A DNA stretch of 64,000 bases from Calothrix brevissima NIES-22 (GCF_002367995.1 NZ_AP018207.1:7364199-7428198), one strand, 5' to 3'; numbered from the stretch's first letter, positions 26,941-37,414 are shown. The notes: generated by a model from the sequence alone, not told the origin. Program-made: numbers and translations.

Positions 26941-27286
26941 GAGTTCTCCGGTAGTTAGCTTAACAATTACATAGCCATTAAGTTATGATTAGTGTAATTT
27001 GTAGACCAGCCTTTTTTGCAAAAAGATTTACAATCCTTTAATTTTGCAACTCGAAGGGGGACAAGGAGGACAAGGGGGACAAGGGGGACAAGGGGGACAA
27101 GGGGGACAAGGAGGATGGGTAAAAATTGTAGAGACGCGATTCATCGCGTCTGCCCCATGCCCCATGCCCAATGCCCCACATCCAATTTATTAAGTTTTGA
27201 AACATACTTATCATAAATAAACTAAATAACCATAGAGTGATTTACGAAGGTAATCACGCTTACTAAGAGTTTAAGAGATATTCAGT
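26941..27286. other. acsF-hemF divergent spacer with GGGGGACAA repeats
   Basis: Between the two divergent tetrapyrrole genes. Bases about 27055-27117 are seven tandem 9-mers of the GGGGGACAA type, followed by the palindromic repeat GAGACGCGATTCATCGCGTCT (27131-27151) and 'gccccat/gcccaat' heptamers. The acsF promoter should be within 26941-27050 and the hemF promoter within the AT-rich 27190-27286. Confidence 0.6.
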
Positions 27287-28339
27287 ATGGGTCGTCATTC
27301 AGACAATCGTTCTCAAGAAAACAACAATCACACAGCATTGCTCACACCTCCCATCAATGCAGCAAACCTACCACCCGCAGATTCACGCCAACGGGTGAAG
27401 CAGTTTATGCAGAATATCCAAGATGAAATTTGCAGTGGCTTAGAACAGCTGGATGGCGAAGCCAAATTTCGTGAGGATCATTGGGAACGCAAAGCTGGTG
27501 GTGAAGGACGTACCCGTGTAATTCGGGAAGGGCGAGTGTTTGAACAAGGTGGCGTCAACTTTTCGGAAGTTTGGGGTGATACCTTACCGCCAGCAATTTT
27601 AACTCAACGCCCAGAAGCAGCAGGACATCAGTTTTTTGCCACGGGAACCTCAATGGTACTGCATCCTCGCAATCCCTATGTACCCACAGTACACCTTAAC
27701 TATCGCTACTTTGAAGCAGGCCCGATTTGGTGGTTTGGCGGCGGTGCAGATTTAACACCTTACTATCCTTTTGCTGAGGATGCGATTCATTTTCACCAAA
27801 CTTTTAAATCTGCTTGCGATGCGCACCATCCAGAATATTACCCCACCTTTAAACGCTGGTGTGATGAATACTTTTACCTGCGCCATCGCCAAGAACAAAG
27901 GGGTATAGGTGGTATCTTCTTTGACTATCAAGATGCCAGTGGAAATCTTTATGTGGCTTCCCAGACGGATACACCCGCAGCAGTTTACAGTCAACAGGTA
28001 GGAAAAGTTACACGGAATTGGGAAGATTTATTTGCTTTTGTGCAGAGTTGTGGTAAGGCGTTTTTACCAGCTTACTTACCAATTGTAAATCGCCGCCAAG
28101 ATATTGAATATAGCGATCGCCAGCGCCAATTCCAATTATACCGTCGCGGTCGTTACGTAGAATTTAACTTGGTATATGACAGAGGCACAGTATTCGGGCT
28201 GCAAACCGATGGGAGAGCGGAATCTATATTAATGTCCCTACCGCCGCTAACACGCTGGGAGTACTGCTACCAGCCAGAACCCGGCACACCGGAAGCGCAA
28301 CTCACTGAAGTTTTCCTGCAACCGCAAGATTGGGTGTAG
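27287..28339 (+). CDS. hemF: oxygen-dependent coproporphyrinogen III oxidase
   Basis: A 350-residue protein that matches HemF throughout: [57 protein letters not shown], and the C-terminal [16 protein letters not shown] with [12 protein letters not shown]. It converts coproporphyrinogen III to protoporphyrinogen IX using O2, in the cytoplasm, feeding both heme and chlorophyll. The conserved His and Asp residues of the active site (H in VHLNYR, D in GADLTPYY) are present. The start ATG at 27287 follows 'gatattcagt'. It lies next to acsF in divergent orientation. Confidence 0.97.
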   Translation: MGRHSDNRSQENNNHTALLTPPINAANLPPADSRQRVKQFMQNIQDEICSGLEQLDGEAKFREDHWERKAGGEGRTRVIREGRVFEQGGVNFSEVWGDTLPPAILTQRPEAAGHQFFATGTSMVLHPRNPYVPTVHLNYRYFEAGPIWWFGGGADLTPYYPFAEDAIHFHQTFKSACDAHHPEYYPTFKRWCDEYFYLRHRQEQRGIGGIFFDYQDASGNLYVASQTDTPAAVYSQQVGKVTRNWEDLFAFVQSCGKAFLPAYLPIVNRRQDIEYSDRQRQFQLYRRGRYVEFNLVYDRGTVFGLQTDGRAESILMSLPPLTRWEYCYQPEPGTPEAQLTEVFLQPQDWV

Positions 28340-28476
28340 GGCATGGGGCATGGGGCATGGGGCATGGGGCATTGGGCATTGGGCAGACGCGATGAATCGC
28401 GTCTCTACAATTGTAATTTCTTTCGCCCTGCTCCCTGCTCCCTGCTCCCTTGCCTTGTTATTGTGAGGATGTATTT
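28340..28476. repeat. GGGCATG/GGGCATT heptamers and palindrome
   Basis: The hemF stop is followed at once by five to six 'ggcatgg' heptamers (28342-28383), then the AGACGCGATGAATCGCGTCT palindrome (28385-28404), then 'ctccctg' heptamers up to the desaturase RBS. This stretch could act as a transcript end or attenuator between the two genes. Confidence 0.65.
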
Positions 28477-29319
28477 GTGAGATTGAAATTACAAAATTTT
28501 CCGGAAAAAGATGAGCCTTTGCGTCTGGATTGGCTAACGGTGCTGTTTTTTGGGGCTATTCATGGATTAGCTTTATTAGCTCCTTGGTTTTTTTCTTGGT
28601 CGGCTGTAGGGGTTATGCTGTTACTGCATTGGCTATTTGGTAGCATTGGCGTTTGCTTGGGCTATCACCGACTTCTTAGCCATCGTAGTTTTAAAGTACC
28701 GCGATTTTTAGAATATGCGATCGCTATTTTGGGTGCTTTATCATTACAAGGCGGGCCGATATTTTGGGCGGCTGGACATCGCTTGCACCACGCACATACC
28801 GAAGACGAAAATAAAGATCCCTACTCTGCCCGCAAAGGTTTCTGGTGGAGTCACATGCTATGGATATTCTATCCCCGTGCAGAGTTCTTTAATTATGACT
28901 ATTACCAGCGATATGCGCCCGATTTGGTGCGAGATCCCTTTTATCGCTGGCTAAATACTAACTTTCTCTGGTTGCAAATTCCCGTTGCATTATTATTGTA
29001 TGCTTTGGGCGGTTGGTCGTTTGTGGTGTATGGCGTATTTGTCAGGGCTGTGATTCTCTGGCATACAACTTGGCTGATTAACTCAGTCACCCACATGTGG
29101 GGTTACCGCACCTTTGAAATTAACGATAACTCCCGCAATCTGTGGTGGGCGGCTTTACTTACTTACGGCGAAGGCTGGCATAATAATCACCATGCTTATC
29201 CCCATGTAGCTAAGTGTGGTTGGCGTTGGTGGGAAATTGATATTACTTGGTGGGCGATTTGGTGTTTAAAAACCGTTGGCTTGGCGAAGGATTTAAATCT
29301 GCCACCTGCGAAGGGTTAA
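28477..29319 (+). CDS. acyl-CoA/acyl-lipid delta-9 desaturase
   Basis: Read from the GTG at 28477, which follows GTGAGGAT at a good spacing; an in-frame TTG nine codons upstream lacks such a site. The 280-residue membrane enzyme has the three His boxes of the class: HRLLSHR, HRLHHAH, and HNNHH near residue 240. The hydrophobic segments (about residues 20-60 and 170-205) give four membrane spans. The sequence GYHRLLSHRSF and GGPIFWAAGHRLHH fit DesC-type delta-9 desaturases, which put the first double bond into stearoyl chains using O2 and ferredoxin. I call the type with fair confidence but not the paralogue. Confidence 0.88.
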   Translation: MRLKLQNFPEKDEPLRLDWLTVLFFGAIHGLALLAPWFFSWSAVGVMLLLHWLFGSIGVCLGYHRLLSHRSFKVPRFLEYAIAILGALSLQGGPIFWAAGHRLHHAHTEDENKDPYSARKGFWWSHMLWIFYPRAEFFNYDYYQRYAPDLVRDPFYRWLNTNFLWLQIPVALLLYALGGWSFVVYGVFVRAVILWHTTWLINSVTHMWGYRTFEINDNSRNLWWAALLTYGEGWHNNHHAYPHVAKCGWRWWEIDITWWAIWCLKTVGLAKDLNLPPAKG

Positions 29320-29497
29320 GTGCGGGAAATTTAAACGCAAAGGGGCGCAAAGGTAACCGCAGAGGTACGCGGAGGGTAAATGCTCATTCTTTTTCCTCTG
29401 TGTTCTCTGTGCCTCTGCGGTTAAAGACACTCTACTAATTCTTGGCGTTCTTGGCGTCTTGGCGGTTCAAAAAATTATGGATTTGGGAAATTTTTCA
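29320..29497. repeat. STRR spacer (cgcaaag / cctctgcgg)
   Basis: Holds 'acgcaaagggg', 'gcagaggtacgcggaggg' and the complementary 'cctctgtg ... cctctgcgg' repeats, which together can fold back on each other. It separates convergent genes; no coding sequence. Confidence 0.5.
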
Positions 29498-30670
29498 CTA
29501 CGCACTCAAAGCCTCAAATTGCTGCCAGCAGAGATACAGCGCACGCGGTACGTGAAAGCAGCCTTTCCATTTACCGCCTTTGAGGTTTAATAGCACTTCC
29601 CCACGCCGATTGAGATAGCCAAACCATTCACCATGCTGGGGATCTGCAAAATGCGCCCAAGCATAATCATGCACTTTTTGATACCATTCCCAGCAAATGT
29701 CACGCCCTGTTAAACGATAACCCATTGCTAAGGCAACCAAAGTCTCTAAATGAACCCACCACAATTTTTGATCCCATTCTAATTGTTGTGGGGGATGTCC
29801 TTTTGCATCCATAAAGTAATATAGTCCGCCATATTCGCTATCCCAAGCAAAATTGAGAATATTAATCACCACATCTACAGCTTGGTTGATTGTTTGGGTA
29901 TCGTTGCGGCGACGGGCTATATCCATAATGAACCACATTGCCTCAATTCCATGACCTGGGTTAATCACTCTACCTTCAAAACAATCTATGTGGGAACCAT
30001 CAGGAGCTACATTTTCATACATTAAACCCTGTTTTTTGTCAAGAAAATCGTTCATCACTTCCTGAACAGTCATATCCAATACTTGCTCTAAGGTTTCGTT
30101 GGGAAGTAACCAAGCCATTTCTAGAGTCAGGTTGGCTAAAATCATCGGTACAGCCAGGGATTTCATCGGGCGCGTACCGGGGTAAGTTTTAGTATATTTA
30201 CCTTTTGGGTTATCCTTACGGCGTAAAACATTGTTATAAGCTTGCATGGCTACATCCCTAGCCCAATCTTCACCACAGGCGAGGGCGTATTGACTAAAAG
30301 CCATTGCGGCAAAACAATCGGAAAAGATATTGTAAGGCTGGACTAAGGGTTGTCCTTCACGGGTGAGGGAAAAGTACCAGTTACCATCAGCATCTCTGCC
30401 ATGTTGGGAAAGAAAATTTGCGCCATTGGTGGCAATTTGTAGCCAATTTTCCCGCTTTTCTAGCTGGTTGTACAGCATCGAGAAAGTCCAGACTTGACGG
30501 TTTTGTAACCAGATAAATTTATCTGTATCATATACATTACCCTTACGGTCGAGACAAGTAAAATAGCCGCCTTGCTCCCAATCAATTGAGTGTTGTTCCC
30601 AAAAGGGGAGTACATCGTTGAGCAGTGCGTTTTTGTAGAGTTGAGCGAGTTCTTGAAATTCCTGTCTCAT
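29498..30670 (-). CDS. N-acylglucosamine 2-epimerase (AGE/RnBP) family
   Basis: A 390-residue (alpha/alpha)6-barrel enzyme of the AGE family. Family motifs are seen: [17 protein letters not shown] (substrate-binding Arg and Trp), [10 protein letters not shown] with the catalytic His ([10 protein letters not shown]), [16 protein letters not shown] with the second His, and HGEWFGYL near the end. The family interconverts N-acetylglucosamine and N-acetylmannosamine, or acts as cellobiose or mannose epimerase. Cyanobacterial members are of the first type in the studied cases. No sialic-acid genes are nearby, so substrate remains open. No signal peptide. Confidence 0.88.
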   Translation of the reverse strand: MRQEFQELAQLYKNALLNDVLPFWEQHSIDWEQGGYFTCLDRKGNVYDTDKFIWLQNRQVWTFSMLYNQLEKRENWLQIATNGANFLSQHGRDADGNWYFSLTREGQPLVQPYNIFSDCFAAMAFSQYALACGEDWARDVAMQAYNNVLRRKDNPKGKYTKTYPGTRPMKSLAVPMILANLTLEMAWLLPNETLEQVLDMTVQEVMNDFLDKKQGLMYENVAPDGSHIDCFEGRVINPGHGIEAMWFIMDIARRRNDTQTINQAVDVVINILNFAWDSEYGGLYYFMDAKGHPPQQLEWDQKLWWVHLETLVALAMGYRLTGRDICWEWYQKVHDYAWAHFADPQHGEWFGYLNRRGEVLLNLKGGKWKGCFHVPRALYLCWQQFEALSA

Positions 30671-30797
30671 GTAATGTACCCCTATTTTGTGTCAAACAGC
30701 GTCAATTATCACCTGAGCGTCAGCCAATTGCGAGCTTTTTACTGCGGCATCAGTGCAAAATGGAAGATAAAGAGCTATTAAAATTCAGAGTTTGTAT

Positions 30798-31421
30798 ATG
30801 AGTGCTGATATAACATCTAAGACTACACCTGATTTTGCGATCGCATTATCGCAAGCTGCGGCTACTTATCGCGGTGAAGGTGGTAAACTTCCCAATCCGG
30901 CGGTGCTAGTGGATGCATTGCTAGCAGCAGAAACAGCAGCCAAGCAGCAACGGTTAGTTTATAACTTTGAGTCACTGTTAGGTGAATGGCGGCTTTGCTT
31001 TGCTACGGGAACTCGTAAGGTAAGACAGCGTGGGGGAATTGTCTTAGGTAAGGGTGTATATCTGCCCAAATTTGCCGCCGCGCAGATTTCTTTTAGTGCA
31101 ACTTCCGAACAAGATTTAGGTAAAGGTGAAATTGGCAATCAGGTAAAAGTAGGCCCGGTATTATTAAAGTTAACAGGGCCAGCTAAATATTTAAATAAGA
31201 AGAATCTCTTGGCGTTTGACTTTACGCAGATGCAAATTAACTTAGCTAATTTGACTGTTTACAATGGTAAGATTCGCTCTGGTAAAGTGGAATCAGGGGA
31301 TTTTTACAGTCAACCGATTGCAAAATTACCGTTTTTTGCTTTCTTTTTGATTACAGAAGATTTTATCGCAGCTCGCGGTCGTGGCGGTGGATTGGCTTTG
31401 TGGATTCGGGAGAAGAGTTAG
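30798..31421 (+). CDS. plastid-lipid-associated (fibrillin/PAP) family protein
   Basis: Read from the ATG at 30798 (207 residues); a TTG two codons earlier is also possible. The central part LLGEWRLCFATGTRKV and the C-terminal segment FFAFFLITEDFIAARGRGGG, followed by LALWIRE, strongly resemble the PAP/fibrillin lipocalin-like fold. These proteins bind lipids or pigments at thylakoids or plastoglobules and protect photosystems under stress. There is no transit or signal peptide, as expected in cyanobacteria. Its position next to an epimerase gives no functional link. The family call rests mainly on the C-terminal motif. Confidence 0.7.
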   Translation: MSADITSKTTPDFAIALSQAAATYRGEGGKLPNPAVLVDALLAAETAAKQQRLVYNFESLLGEWRLCFATGTRKVRQRGGIVLGKGVYLPKFAAAQISFSATSEQDLGKGEIGNQVKVGPVLLKLTGPAKYLNKKNLLAFDFTQMQINLANLTVYNGKIRSGKVESGDFYSQPIAKLPFFAFFLITEDFIAARGRGGGLALWIREKS

Positions 31422-31422
31422 T

Positions 31423-31560
31423 AGTCAACTGTCAATAGTCAATAGTCAATAGTCAATAGTCAATAGTCAACAGTCCACAGTCCACAGTCAACTGTCAATA
31501 GTCAATAGTCCACAGTCAACAGTCAACAGTCAATAGTCCACAGTCAACAGTCAATAGTCT
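31423..31560. repeat. GTCAATA/GTCAACA heptamer array
   Basis: About 19 tandem heptamers of the form agtcaat/agtcaac/agtccac follow the fibrillin-like stop codon, and a second type (cccaatg, five to six copies) lies at about 31577-31611. Long STRR arrays of this kind are typical of heterocystous cyanobacteria. They are uninterrupted and carry no unique spacers, so this is not a CRISPR. Confidence 0.85.
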
Positions 31561-31661
31561 TATCTTTGTTACAACCCAATGCCCAATGCCCAATGCCCAA
31601 TGCCCAATGCCCATAGGGGCTATTATGCCCCTACTGAGTTTATTCTGAATATAAGAGATTT

Positions 31662-33608
31662 TTATACCAAGATAATGTCAGTTGTTGTCGAGAAGCCTGT
31701 TGGCTTGTTCTCAAGAATAGCGAACTGAGTACCTTGGAAGGATAACGCACCAGAAGAACTGTCATACTGGAACTGGGAAAGGGAACTAGCACCAAATCCA
31801 ACTTTGCTGATTTCAATTTTGTCTGATAAGCTTGGTTGCGACCAGTTTTTCTGGAAATCTTTGATGATATCAATGCCTTCAGCTACATAGGTAAAGGCAA
31901 ATTTATCTGCACCAGCACCGCCATAAAGTGTGTCAGCACCGTAACCACCTACGATATAATCATTACCATTGCCACCGGAAAGCAGATCGTTACCACCCTT
32001 GCCATAGAGTTTGTCATCACCGTCGCCACCATTGAGGGTGTCATAAGCGCTACCACCAATCAGCAAGTCATTGCCGGCATCGCCATTACCTAATAGTCGA
32101 GTACTGCTATCGCTACCATCTAGGGTGTCATTGCCGGAACCACCGGAGAAGCTTACCCAGTTGACGCCGGTGTAGCTTAAGTTGTTGACATCTAAAGAGT
32201 CATTACCACCTTCACCAGAGATAGAAAATTGCTCGGCGGTATCTACGGTGAGTTTAAATGGTACTAGGTTAACTCTATCAAAAATGGCGAGATTTCCTTG
32301 TTGACCAAGAACAAATTTGTCACCTAAAGTAACTGAGCCATCAACTTCAATTGTATCAATACCATCATTACCGCTAATGCGATCGCTTCCATCACCATCA
32401 TCCCAAGCCAGGGTATCATTCCCCGCACCACCAATCATGGTGTCGTTGCCTTTTTCCCCTTGAACAAAGTCATTACCATCGCCACCATTGAGAGTATCAC
32501 TGGCACTGCTACCACTTAGCAAGTCATTACCTGCATCGCCATAACCTAATAGGCGAGTACTGCTATCGCTACCATCTAGGGTGTCATTGCCGGAACCACC
32601 GGAGAAGCTTACCCAGTTGACGCCGGTGTAGCTTAAGTTGTTGACATCTAAAGAGTCATTACCACCTTCACCAGAGATAGAAAATTGCTCGGCGGTATCT
32701 ACGGTGAGTTTAAATGGTACTAGGTTAACTCTATCAAAAATGGCGAGATTTCCTTGTTGACCAAGAACAAATTTGTCACCTAAAGTAACTGAGCCATCAA
32801 CTTCAATTGTATCAATACCATCATTACCGCTAATGCGATCGCTTCCATCACCATCATCCCAAGCCAGGGTATCATTACCCGCACCACCAATCATGGTGTC
32901 GTTGCCTTTCTCTCCTTGAACAAAGTCATTACCATCGCCACCATTGAGAGTATCATTGGCACTGCTACCAGTTAGCAAGTCATTACCTGCATCACCTTTG
33001 GCAAATATTCGGGTACTGCTATCGCTAGCATTGAGAGTATCATTACCCTCACCGCCTGAGAATTCTACTAAATCTACACCAGTACCAGCCAGATTATTGA
33101 CATCTAAAATGTCATCGCCACCTAAACCATTAATCTGGAATTTTTCTGCTGAGTCTACGGTTAAGGTAAATGGTACCAAGTTGAGGCGGTCAAATACAGC
33201 TTGTCCTTGGGCATTGCTTTGCAAGCGGAAGTTATCGCCAACACCTGCGCCATTAACTTGAACTGTATCATAGCCTGTTTCACCACTGATTCTATCGGAA
33301 CCATCACCGTTATTCCAAATCAGTAAATCGTTACCAGCGCCACCAAGGAATCTATCTGCACCGCGATTACCAACTAAGGTATCGTTACCATCACCACCGG
33401 ATAAATAATCGTTACCATCTCCACCAAGTAACAAATCATTTCCTTTATCTCCATAAAGGCTGTCATTACCAGCGCCACCATCTAGAATATCATTGCCTGC
33501 TAATCCATAAATTTGATCGTCGCCATTAGTACCTGTGAGGATAGGGTAATATATTCCATTTTGAGTTGTGCCGTTGTCGTTGTAAATAGTGCCGTTTTTA
33601 GTAGCCAT
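31662..33608 (-). CDS. RTX-type calcium-binding repeat protein
   Basis: A 648-residue protein rich in the RTX nonapeptide GGxGxDxLx (for example GLAGNDILDGGAGNDSLYG near the N-terminus). Blocks of nonapeptides alternate with a beta-rich module of about 75 residues (from ISG to DVNNL) that occurs three times. Two of the copies belong to a 456-bp exact-looking tandem duplication. Asp-rich loops bind calcium after secretion by a type I exporter, whose signal would be the C-terminal region (FQGTQFAILENKPTGF). No enzyme domain is seen, so a surface-layer, adhesion or matrix role is plausible. No exporter gene is nearby. Confidence 0.85.
   Translation of the reverse strand: MATKNGTIYNDNGTTQNGIYYPILTGTNGDDQIYGLAGNDILDGGAGNDSLYGDKGNDLLLGGDGNDYLSGGDGNDTLVGNRGADRFLGGAGNDLLIWNNGDGSDRISGETGYDTVQVNGAGVGDNFRLQSNAQGQAVFDRLNLVPFTLTVDSAEKFQINGLGGDDILDVNNLAGTGVDLVEFSGGEGNDTLNASDSSTRIFAKGDAGNDLLTGSSANDTLNGGDGNDFVQGEKGNDTMIGGAGNDTLAWDDGDGSDRISGNDGIDTIEVDGSVTLGDKFVLGQQGNLAIFDRVNLVPFKLTVDTAEQFSISGEGGNDSLDVNNLSYTGVNWVSFSGGSGNDTLDGSDSSTRLLGYGDAGNDLLSGSSASDTLNGGDGNDFVQGEKGNDTMIGGAGNDTLAWDDGDGSDRISGNDGIDTIEVDGSVTLGDKFVLGQQGNLAIFDRVNLVPFKLTVDTAEQFSISGEGGNDSLDVNNLSYTGVNWVSFSGGSGNDTLDGSDSSTRLLGNGDAGNDLLIGGSAYDTLNGGDGDDKLYGKGGNDLLSGGNGNDYIVGGYGADTLYGGAGADKFAFTYVAEGIDIIKDFQKNWSQPSLSDKIEISKVGFGASSLSQFQYDSSSGALSFQGTQFAILENKPTGFSTTTDIILV
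32101..33012 (-). repeat. 456-bp tandem duplication inside RTX gene
   Basis: The stretch beginning 'gtactgctatcgctaccatc' at 32101 recurs at 32557, and the following several hundred bases are nearly identical. The period is 456 bases (152 codons), so the frame is kept. The first and last dozens of bases of each copy differ a little, showing the duplication is recent but not new. Confidence 0.85.
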
Positions 33609-34068
33609 GTCAGTTTCTCAATAAAATTTAATACAAATTTTGACTCTATGCTTGTTGAACAAAGGTGAGTTGAATAATGGATAAACCTCGTCCATTTTGA
33701 AACCTGGAGCGCGGGCATCTTGCCCGCTAAGAAGCGCAGGGAGCAAGATGCTCCCACTACTTTTAAAACTATGGTTTTCAAAATAAATGTGGTTTAAAAG
33801 GAAGATTAAATTAAATTTGTATCTCGATAAACTTGATATAAACTATTTGGAAATATCCCGTTTATTGATTAATCTTCCTGGTGTCGTTCGCATCTCCTTT
33901 GTGCCGTTGTTATTATTTAGAATCTCCTATAAATCCCAAAAGATAAATGTGGATAATTTAAGGAGTTTCTCTGGCTCAATTTGGCTACTAAAAAACTAAG
34001 GTAAGGTTAGGTAAGGAAAGGTAAGGCTAGGAGGGGGACAAGGGAGACAAATGACTATGGACTATTGA
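33609..34068. other. 460-base spacer with two REP-like hairpins
   Basis: Contains two hairpins, GCGGGCATCTTGCCCGC (33711-33727) and GGGAGCAAGATGCTCCC (33739-33755), a common cyanobacterial repeat pair. A 70-codon frame at 33787-33999 has no support. Near 34020-34050 there are 'ggtaagg' and 'gggggacaa' repeats that lead into the 3' end of the DUF928 gene. Confidence 0.55.
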
Positions 34069-34911
34069 CTATTGACCATTGACCATTGACCATTGACAAC
34101 AATCTACTAGCGGTTCTGAAGTAATATTATTTAAGCCGATGGATTGTAAGATTTTAGACCAATTATTTTGTTTAGGGTCTTGGCGGTGCAGTTCTGCCGA
34201 AGTAGTTAAGTAATCGTACCAAATACCGTTAGTGCTATAAATAGCAGCGCGTTGGTTAAGTGTGGCTTTATTTAATTGATTTTTTGCTGTAGCGTTGAGT
34301 TCTACTCTTTTAATCCAACCATCAACATAAACAGGTGGCTGTTGGCGATCGCAGTATACATCTAAATACCAATGATAACGCTTGCCAATTTCTAAGGAGT
34401 AATCTTTTGATGGTACAGACAGCTTGATAATTCCGGGTTTTCCTGACAGTGACACTGGTTTTTTATATACAGTTTCTCCAGCTTCATTCTGCAAACTGAA
34501 CTCTGCATTAGCTGTGGTGACATAAGGAACGTAAAACCAAAAGGTAGGATGGGAAAGCGTTGTTAATCCAAAGACTACTTGTGGGTTTGCAGAACCATAA
34601 ACCGGAACTAAGGCTGTAAGCTGCTTTTCTTCGCCTGTAGCAAGCTGTTCTGTCATCACGGAACAACCGCGTTTTCCGCCGGCTGTGCGATTACCGGGTG
34701 CGCCAAGCCCTGGTGGTGGTGGGGGTGCGTTAAATATTTGTGTTGCGGGGATTTGCGAGTTTACGGGTAGGGTGCAGCAAAGCGATAATAAAGCGATCGC
34801 ACAAGCTATTTTACCTGTTTTGGAAAGAGCGTTGACGGTTGACTGTTGACGGTTGACTGTTGACGGTTGACTGTTGACGGTTGACTGTTGATTCTTAAGA
34901 GAGATTTTCAT
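34069..34911 (-). CDS. DUF928 family exported protein
   Basis: A 280-residue protein. The core (GKRGCSVMTEQLATGEEKQLTALVP..., WFYVPY, W-Y-L-D-V-Y-C-D) matches DUF928, a cyanobacterial family of unknown function with a beta-sandwich look. A signal peptide (ACAIALLSLCCTLPVNS) comes after about 30 residues, so the start region is odd: residues 7-29 (QQSTVNSQPSTVN) are encoded by a tandem heptamer array. The last residues (QWSMVNGQ) are also encoded by a heptamer array. It lies 67 bases after the AAA-CHASE2 gene on the same strand, a linkage known for DUF928, which suggests a periplasmic partner for the CHASE2 sensor. Confidence 0.72.
   Translation of the reverse strand: MKISLKNQQSTVNSQPSTVNRQQSTVNALSKTGKIACAIALLSLCCTLPVNSQIPATQIFNAPPPPPGLGAPGNRTAGGKRGCSVMTEQLATGEEKQLTALVPVYGSANPQVVFGLTTLSHPTFWFYVPYVTTANAEFSLQNEAGETVYKKPVSLSGKPGIIKLSVPSKDYSLEIGKRYHWYLDVYCDRQQPPVYVDGWIKRVELNATAKNQLNKATLNQRAAIYSTNGIWYDYLTTSAELHRQDPKQNNWSKILQSIGLNNITSEPLVDCCQWSMVNGQ
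34833..34893 (-). repeat. heptamer array inside the DUF928 N-terminal coding region
   Basis: Eight to nine copies of 'ttgacgg/ttgactg' on the plus strand. Because the array is not interrupted, the encoded peptide repeats every seven residues (QQSTVNS, QPSTVNR). It sits between the start codon and the signal peptide. Confidence 0.8.
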
Positions 34912-34978
34912 GGCAAGATTTGTGTGATTTTCTCGTGAATCGCTGATTTGTCAAGATTCTTAATTAAGAGAGTCAGAT

Positions 34979-37414
34979 TTAATCGATGTTTTCTTTTAAA
35001 TAATCAACATCATGAGATATATTTGTGCAATTATTTCTGTCTTCATATTGGGTTAATTTAGGCATTACTACTAATACGCTAGTGCCTGTAAATACCAAAT
35101 TTATAGCAGCAGGAATTAGCGGTATCCAAATCCCCTTTAATAGCAGAATCATGCTGGTTGCTGAGATGACGACAATTACAGCAACTCCGACTAATCCTAA
35201 AACTAGGTAATTACGAATACGCAACGAGATAATTGCGCCGAAAATAGACCAGAAAAATATCCATACAACTTCGCCCCAAATCGGCCAAACCCCTAACAAA
35301 CTGCGCCCATCTAAAACTGCACTGAGAATTTGACTCGCCATTTGTGCATGAATAATTACACCAGGAATTTCTTGCTTTTGCTGTGTGGTGTAAGGTGTGG
35401 GGAAATAATCGCCAGCACTTTGAGCAGTAACACCGATAATAATGATACGATTTTTGACTTTATCGGGAGCGATCGCACCTTGAAGTGCATCTTTCAGGGT
35501 AATTTGCTCTATCGCTTTTAAGGGAGAGCCAGAGGAACGGTAATTGAGTAAGATTTGATAGCCTTGATCGTCTAATTGCTGATAACCACCCATGCGCGAT
35601 CGCAAACGTTTAAATATCACTTTACCAATCTGCAATTCCTGATTTTTGGTGTACTGTGCAGAGATACCCTCAGCTTTTAAGTAACGAAATACTAATTGCA
35701 TACTAATACTGTAGGGTGTAGTACAAGGGGATGATGTGTTGGGTGCTATGGCAATTAACTGGCGGCGCAGGATACTATCTGTGTCTTGGGTAAAATCGCT
35801 AAAACCTTGACGTTCTACGGGAATTTCTGGCGCTGCTGCAATACCTGGCTCGTTAATTTCTGGTTCACTCGCTCGACAAATTGTAAAAAATTTATCGCTG
35901 CGTCGCATCCAATCGCCTAAAGGTGCTTGTTGAGAATTAACGGGGAAATCTCGGTAAATATCTAAACCAATGGCGCGTGGTTGCAATTTTTCGAGTTTTT
36001 CCACCAATAAAGCCAATGCGCGATCTGATAGGGAGCCTTTTCTGTCTTGCTGTTCTGGTAGCTTAAAATCATTTTCTGCGATCGCTATGACTAACAATCG
36101 AGAATCTATCGGTTCTTGAGGACGCAAGCGCATGATTCGATCGAAAGCTTTTAACTCCGCACCTTGTAATAATCCTAGATGACGCACGCCTAATAATAAA
36201 GCGGTGACAATCACAGGTAAAATTAACACAGTTTGCAGTTGGCGCTTGCTGGATAAGGTTTGCAGTGGTTTATCGCCTGGTTTTAAAGTAAATAAAGCTT
36301 TATCCAGCCAATTCTGATTAAAAATAGCAGCATAAATCCGGTTATAAATCCTTAAACAACCTTGCTGCTTGACTACCAATCCTGATAACCTTAATTCCAT
36401 TTGCTCAAGGCTGTTATTGGCTGCGATTTGCCCTCTGCGTAAAATTTGCTGATAAAGTTTGAGTAACTTGTGAATGCGCTGTTCGTTTCTCAAGCTATCA
36501 TCACTGCAACGATAAATTAAGCGATCGCGAATTGTTCTTAAATGCTGCGGTTCATCTTGAGATTCCCAGTTGTCAATGATTTGCGATCGCACGAGTTTCG
36601 CAACATAATCTGCTTCATTATCTAGGGGAATCATCCCAGCAGATGCAATCGCTAATTGACACAGCTTTTGCGTCAAAAAAGGTTGACCGCCAGTCCAAGC
36701 TAAAATTTCTTGTAAAATCCTCTCAGGACGAGCAAATTTACCCGCTAATCCCTTGACTAACGGTTGCGCTTCCAAAAATTGAAACCCGTTGAGTTCAATT
36801 GCGCGTCCAATATTAAAAGGTGTGCGGTGTTTATCTTGAATTAAATCATAGGGAGTAGTTACCCCTAACAAAGCAAAAGTCAGACGTTGGTAAGCGGGAT
36901 TATCGGCGCGTTTGTTATAACAAGCGCGAATCAAAGCTAAAAAATCATCTTTAAAGCTGATTTGGAGAATGCTATCGATTTCATCTACAAAAATCACGAT
37001 ATTTTGCGCAACTTCTACCAATAGCACCGACTCGATAAATTCACTCAAGCATTCTACAGGTGAAAGTCCAGTGCGATCACTCCACCAATTTAATACTTTA
37101 AATTTCGGAATAAAACTCCGCGCCAGTCGCCGCAACACCCCTAAATACCACTCAGATTGAGTAATATCCTGACTGCCGATAGCTGTAATATCTATCACAC
37201 CACAAGCCACACCTTCTGCCTGCAACTTGCGCATAGTTTGCACCCGCAGACTAGACTTACCCATCTGGCGCGAATTAAACACATAACAAAATTCCCCAGC
37301 CTTCAGCGCCGCATAAAAATCCCGATCCGCTTGGCGCTGCACATAACTGGGAGCATCAATTTGTAGACTCCCACCAACTTGAAATTTATAAGCTGAGTGT
37401 TCTGGATTGCTCAA
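34979..37414 (-). CDS. AAA-like ATPase fused to a CHASE2 sensor
   Basis: An 811-residue protein. Residues 1-350 form an AAA_35-type ATPase with [10 protein letters not shown] as the P-loop and [12 protein letters not shown] as Walker B. A membrane segment near residue 393 ([13 protein letters not shown]) precedes a CHASE2 domain (about 410-690) containing [16 protein letters not shown] and [19 protein letters not shown]. Three membrane spans close the protein. The sensor should lie outside the membrane and the ATPase inside. The start is a TTG at 37414 next to a heptamer array; an in-frame TGA precedes it, so no longer form exists. The region before is repeats only, so the promoter is uncertain. 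DUF928 follows, the HTH-AAA gene precedes. Confidence 0.8.
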   Translation of the reverse strand: MSNPEHSAYKFQVGGSLQIDAPSYVQRQADRDFYAALKAGEFCYVFNSRQMGKSSLRVQTMRKLQAEGVACGVIDITAIGSQDITQSEWYLGVLRRLARSFIPKFKVLNWWSDRTGLSPVECLSEFIESVLLVEVAQNIVIFVDEIDSILQISFKDDFLALIRACYNKRADNPAYQRLTFALLGVTTPYDLIQDKHRTPFNIGRAIELNGFQFLEAQPLVKGLAGKFARPERILQEILAWTGGQPFLTQKLCQLAIASAGMIPLDNEADYVAKLVRSQIIDNWESQDEPQHLRTIRDRLIYRCSDDSLRNEQRIHKLLKLYQQILRRGQIAANNSLEQMELRLSGLVVKQQGCLRIYNRIYAAIFNQNWLDKALFTLKPGDKPLQTLSSKRQLQTVLILPVIVTALLLGVRHLGLLQGAELKAFDRIMRLRPQEPIDSRLLVIAIAENDFKLPEQQDRKGSLSDRALALLVEKLEKLQPRAIGLDIYRDFPVNSQQAPLGDWMRRSDKFFTICRASEPEINEPGIAAAPEIPVERQGFSDFTQDTDSILRRQLIAIAPNTSSPCTTPYSISMQLVFRYLKAEGISAQYTKNQELQIGKVIFKRLRSRMGGYQQLDDQGYQILLNYRSSGSPLKAIEQITLKDALQGAIAPDKVKNRIIIIGVTAQSAGDYFPTPYTTQQKQEIPGVIIHAQMASQILSAVLDGRSLLGVWPIWGEVVWIFFWSIFGAIISLRIRNYLVLGLVGVAVIVVISATSMILLLKGIWIPLIPAAINLVFTGTSVLVVMPKLTQYEDRNNCTNISHDVDYLKENID

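Noticed and set aside
27016-27216. 66-codon plus-strand frame with GTRGTRG repeats
   Set aside because: Translation of GGGGGACAA 9-mers; not a gene.
31423-31611. CRISPR-like tandem repeats
   Set aside because: Units are 7 bases with no unique spacers; they are STRRs. No cas genes are present.
33787-33999. 70-codon plus-strand frame
   Set aside because: No ribosome site or family resemblance; lies in an AT-rich spacer next to repeats.
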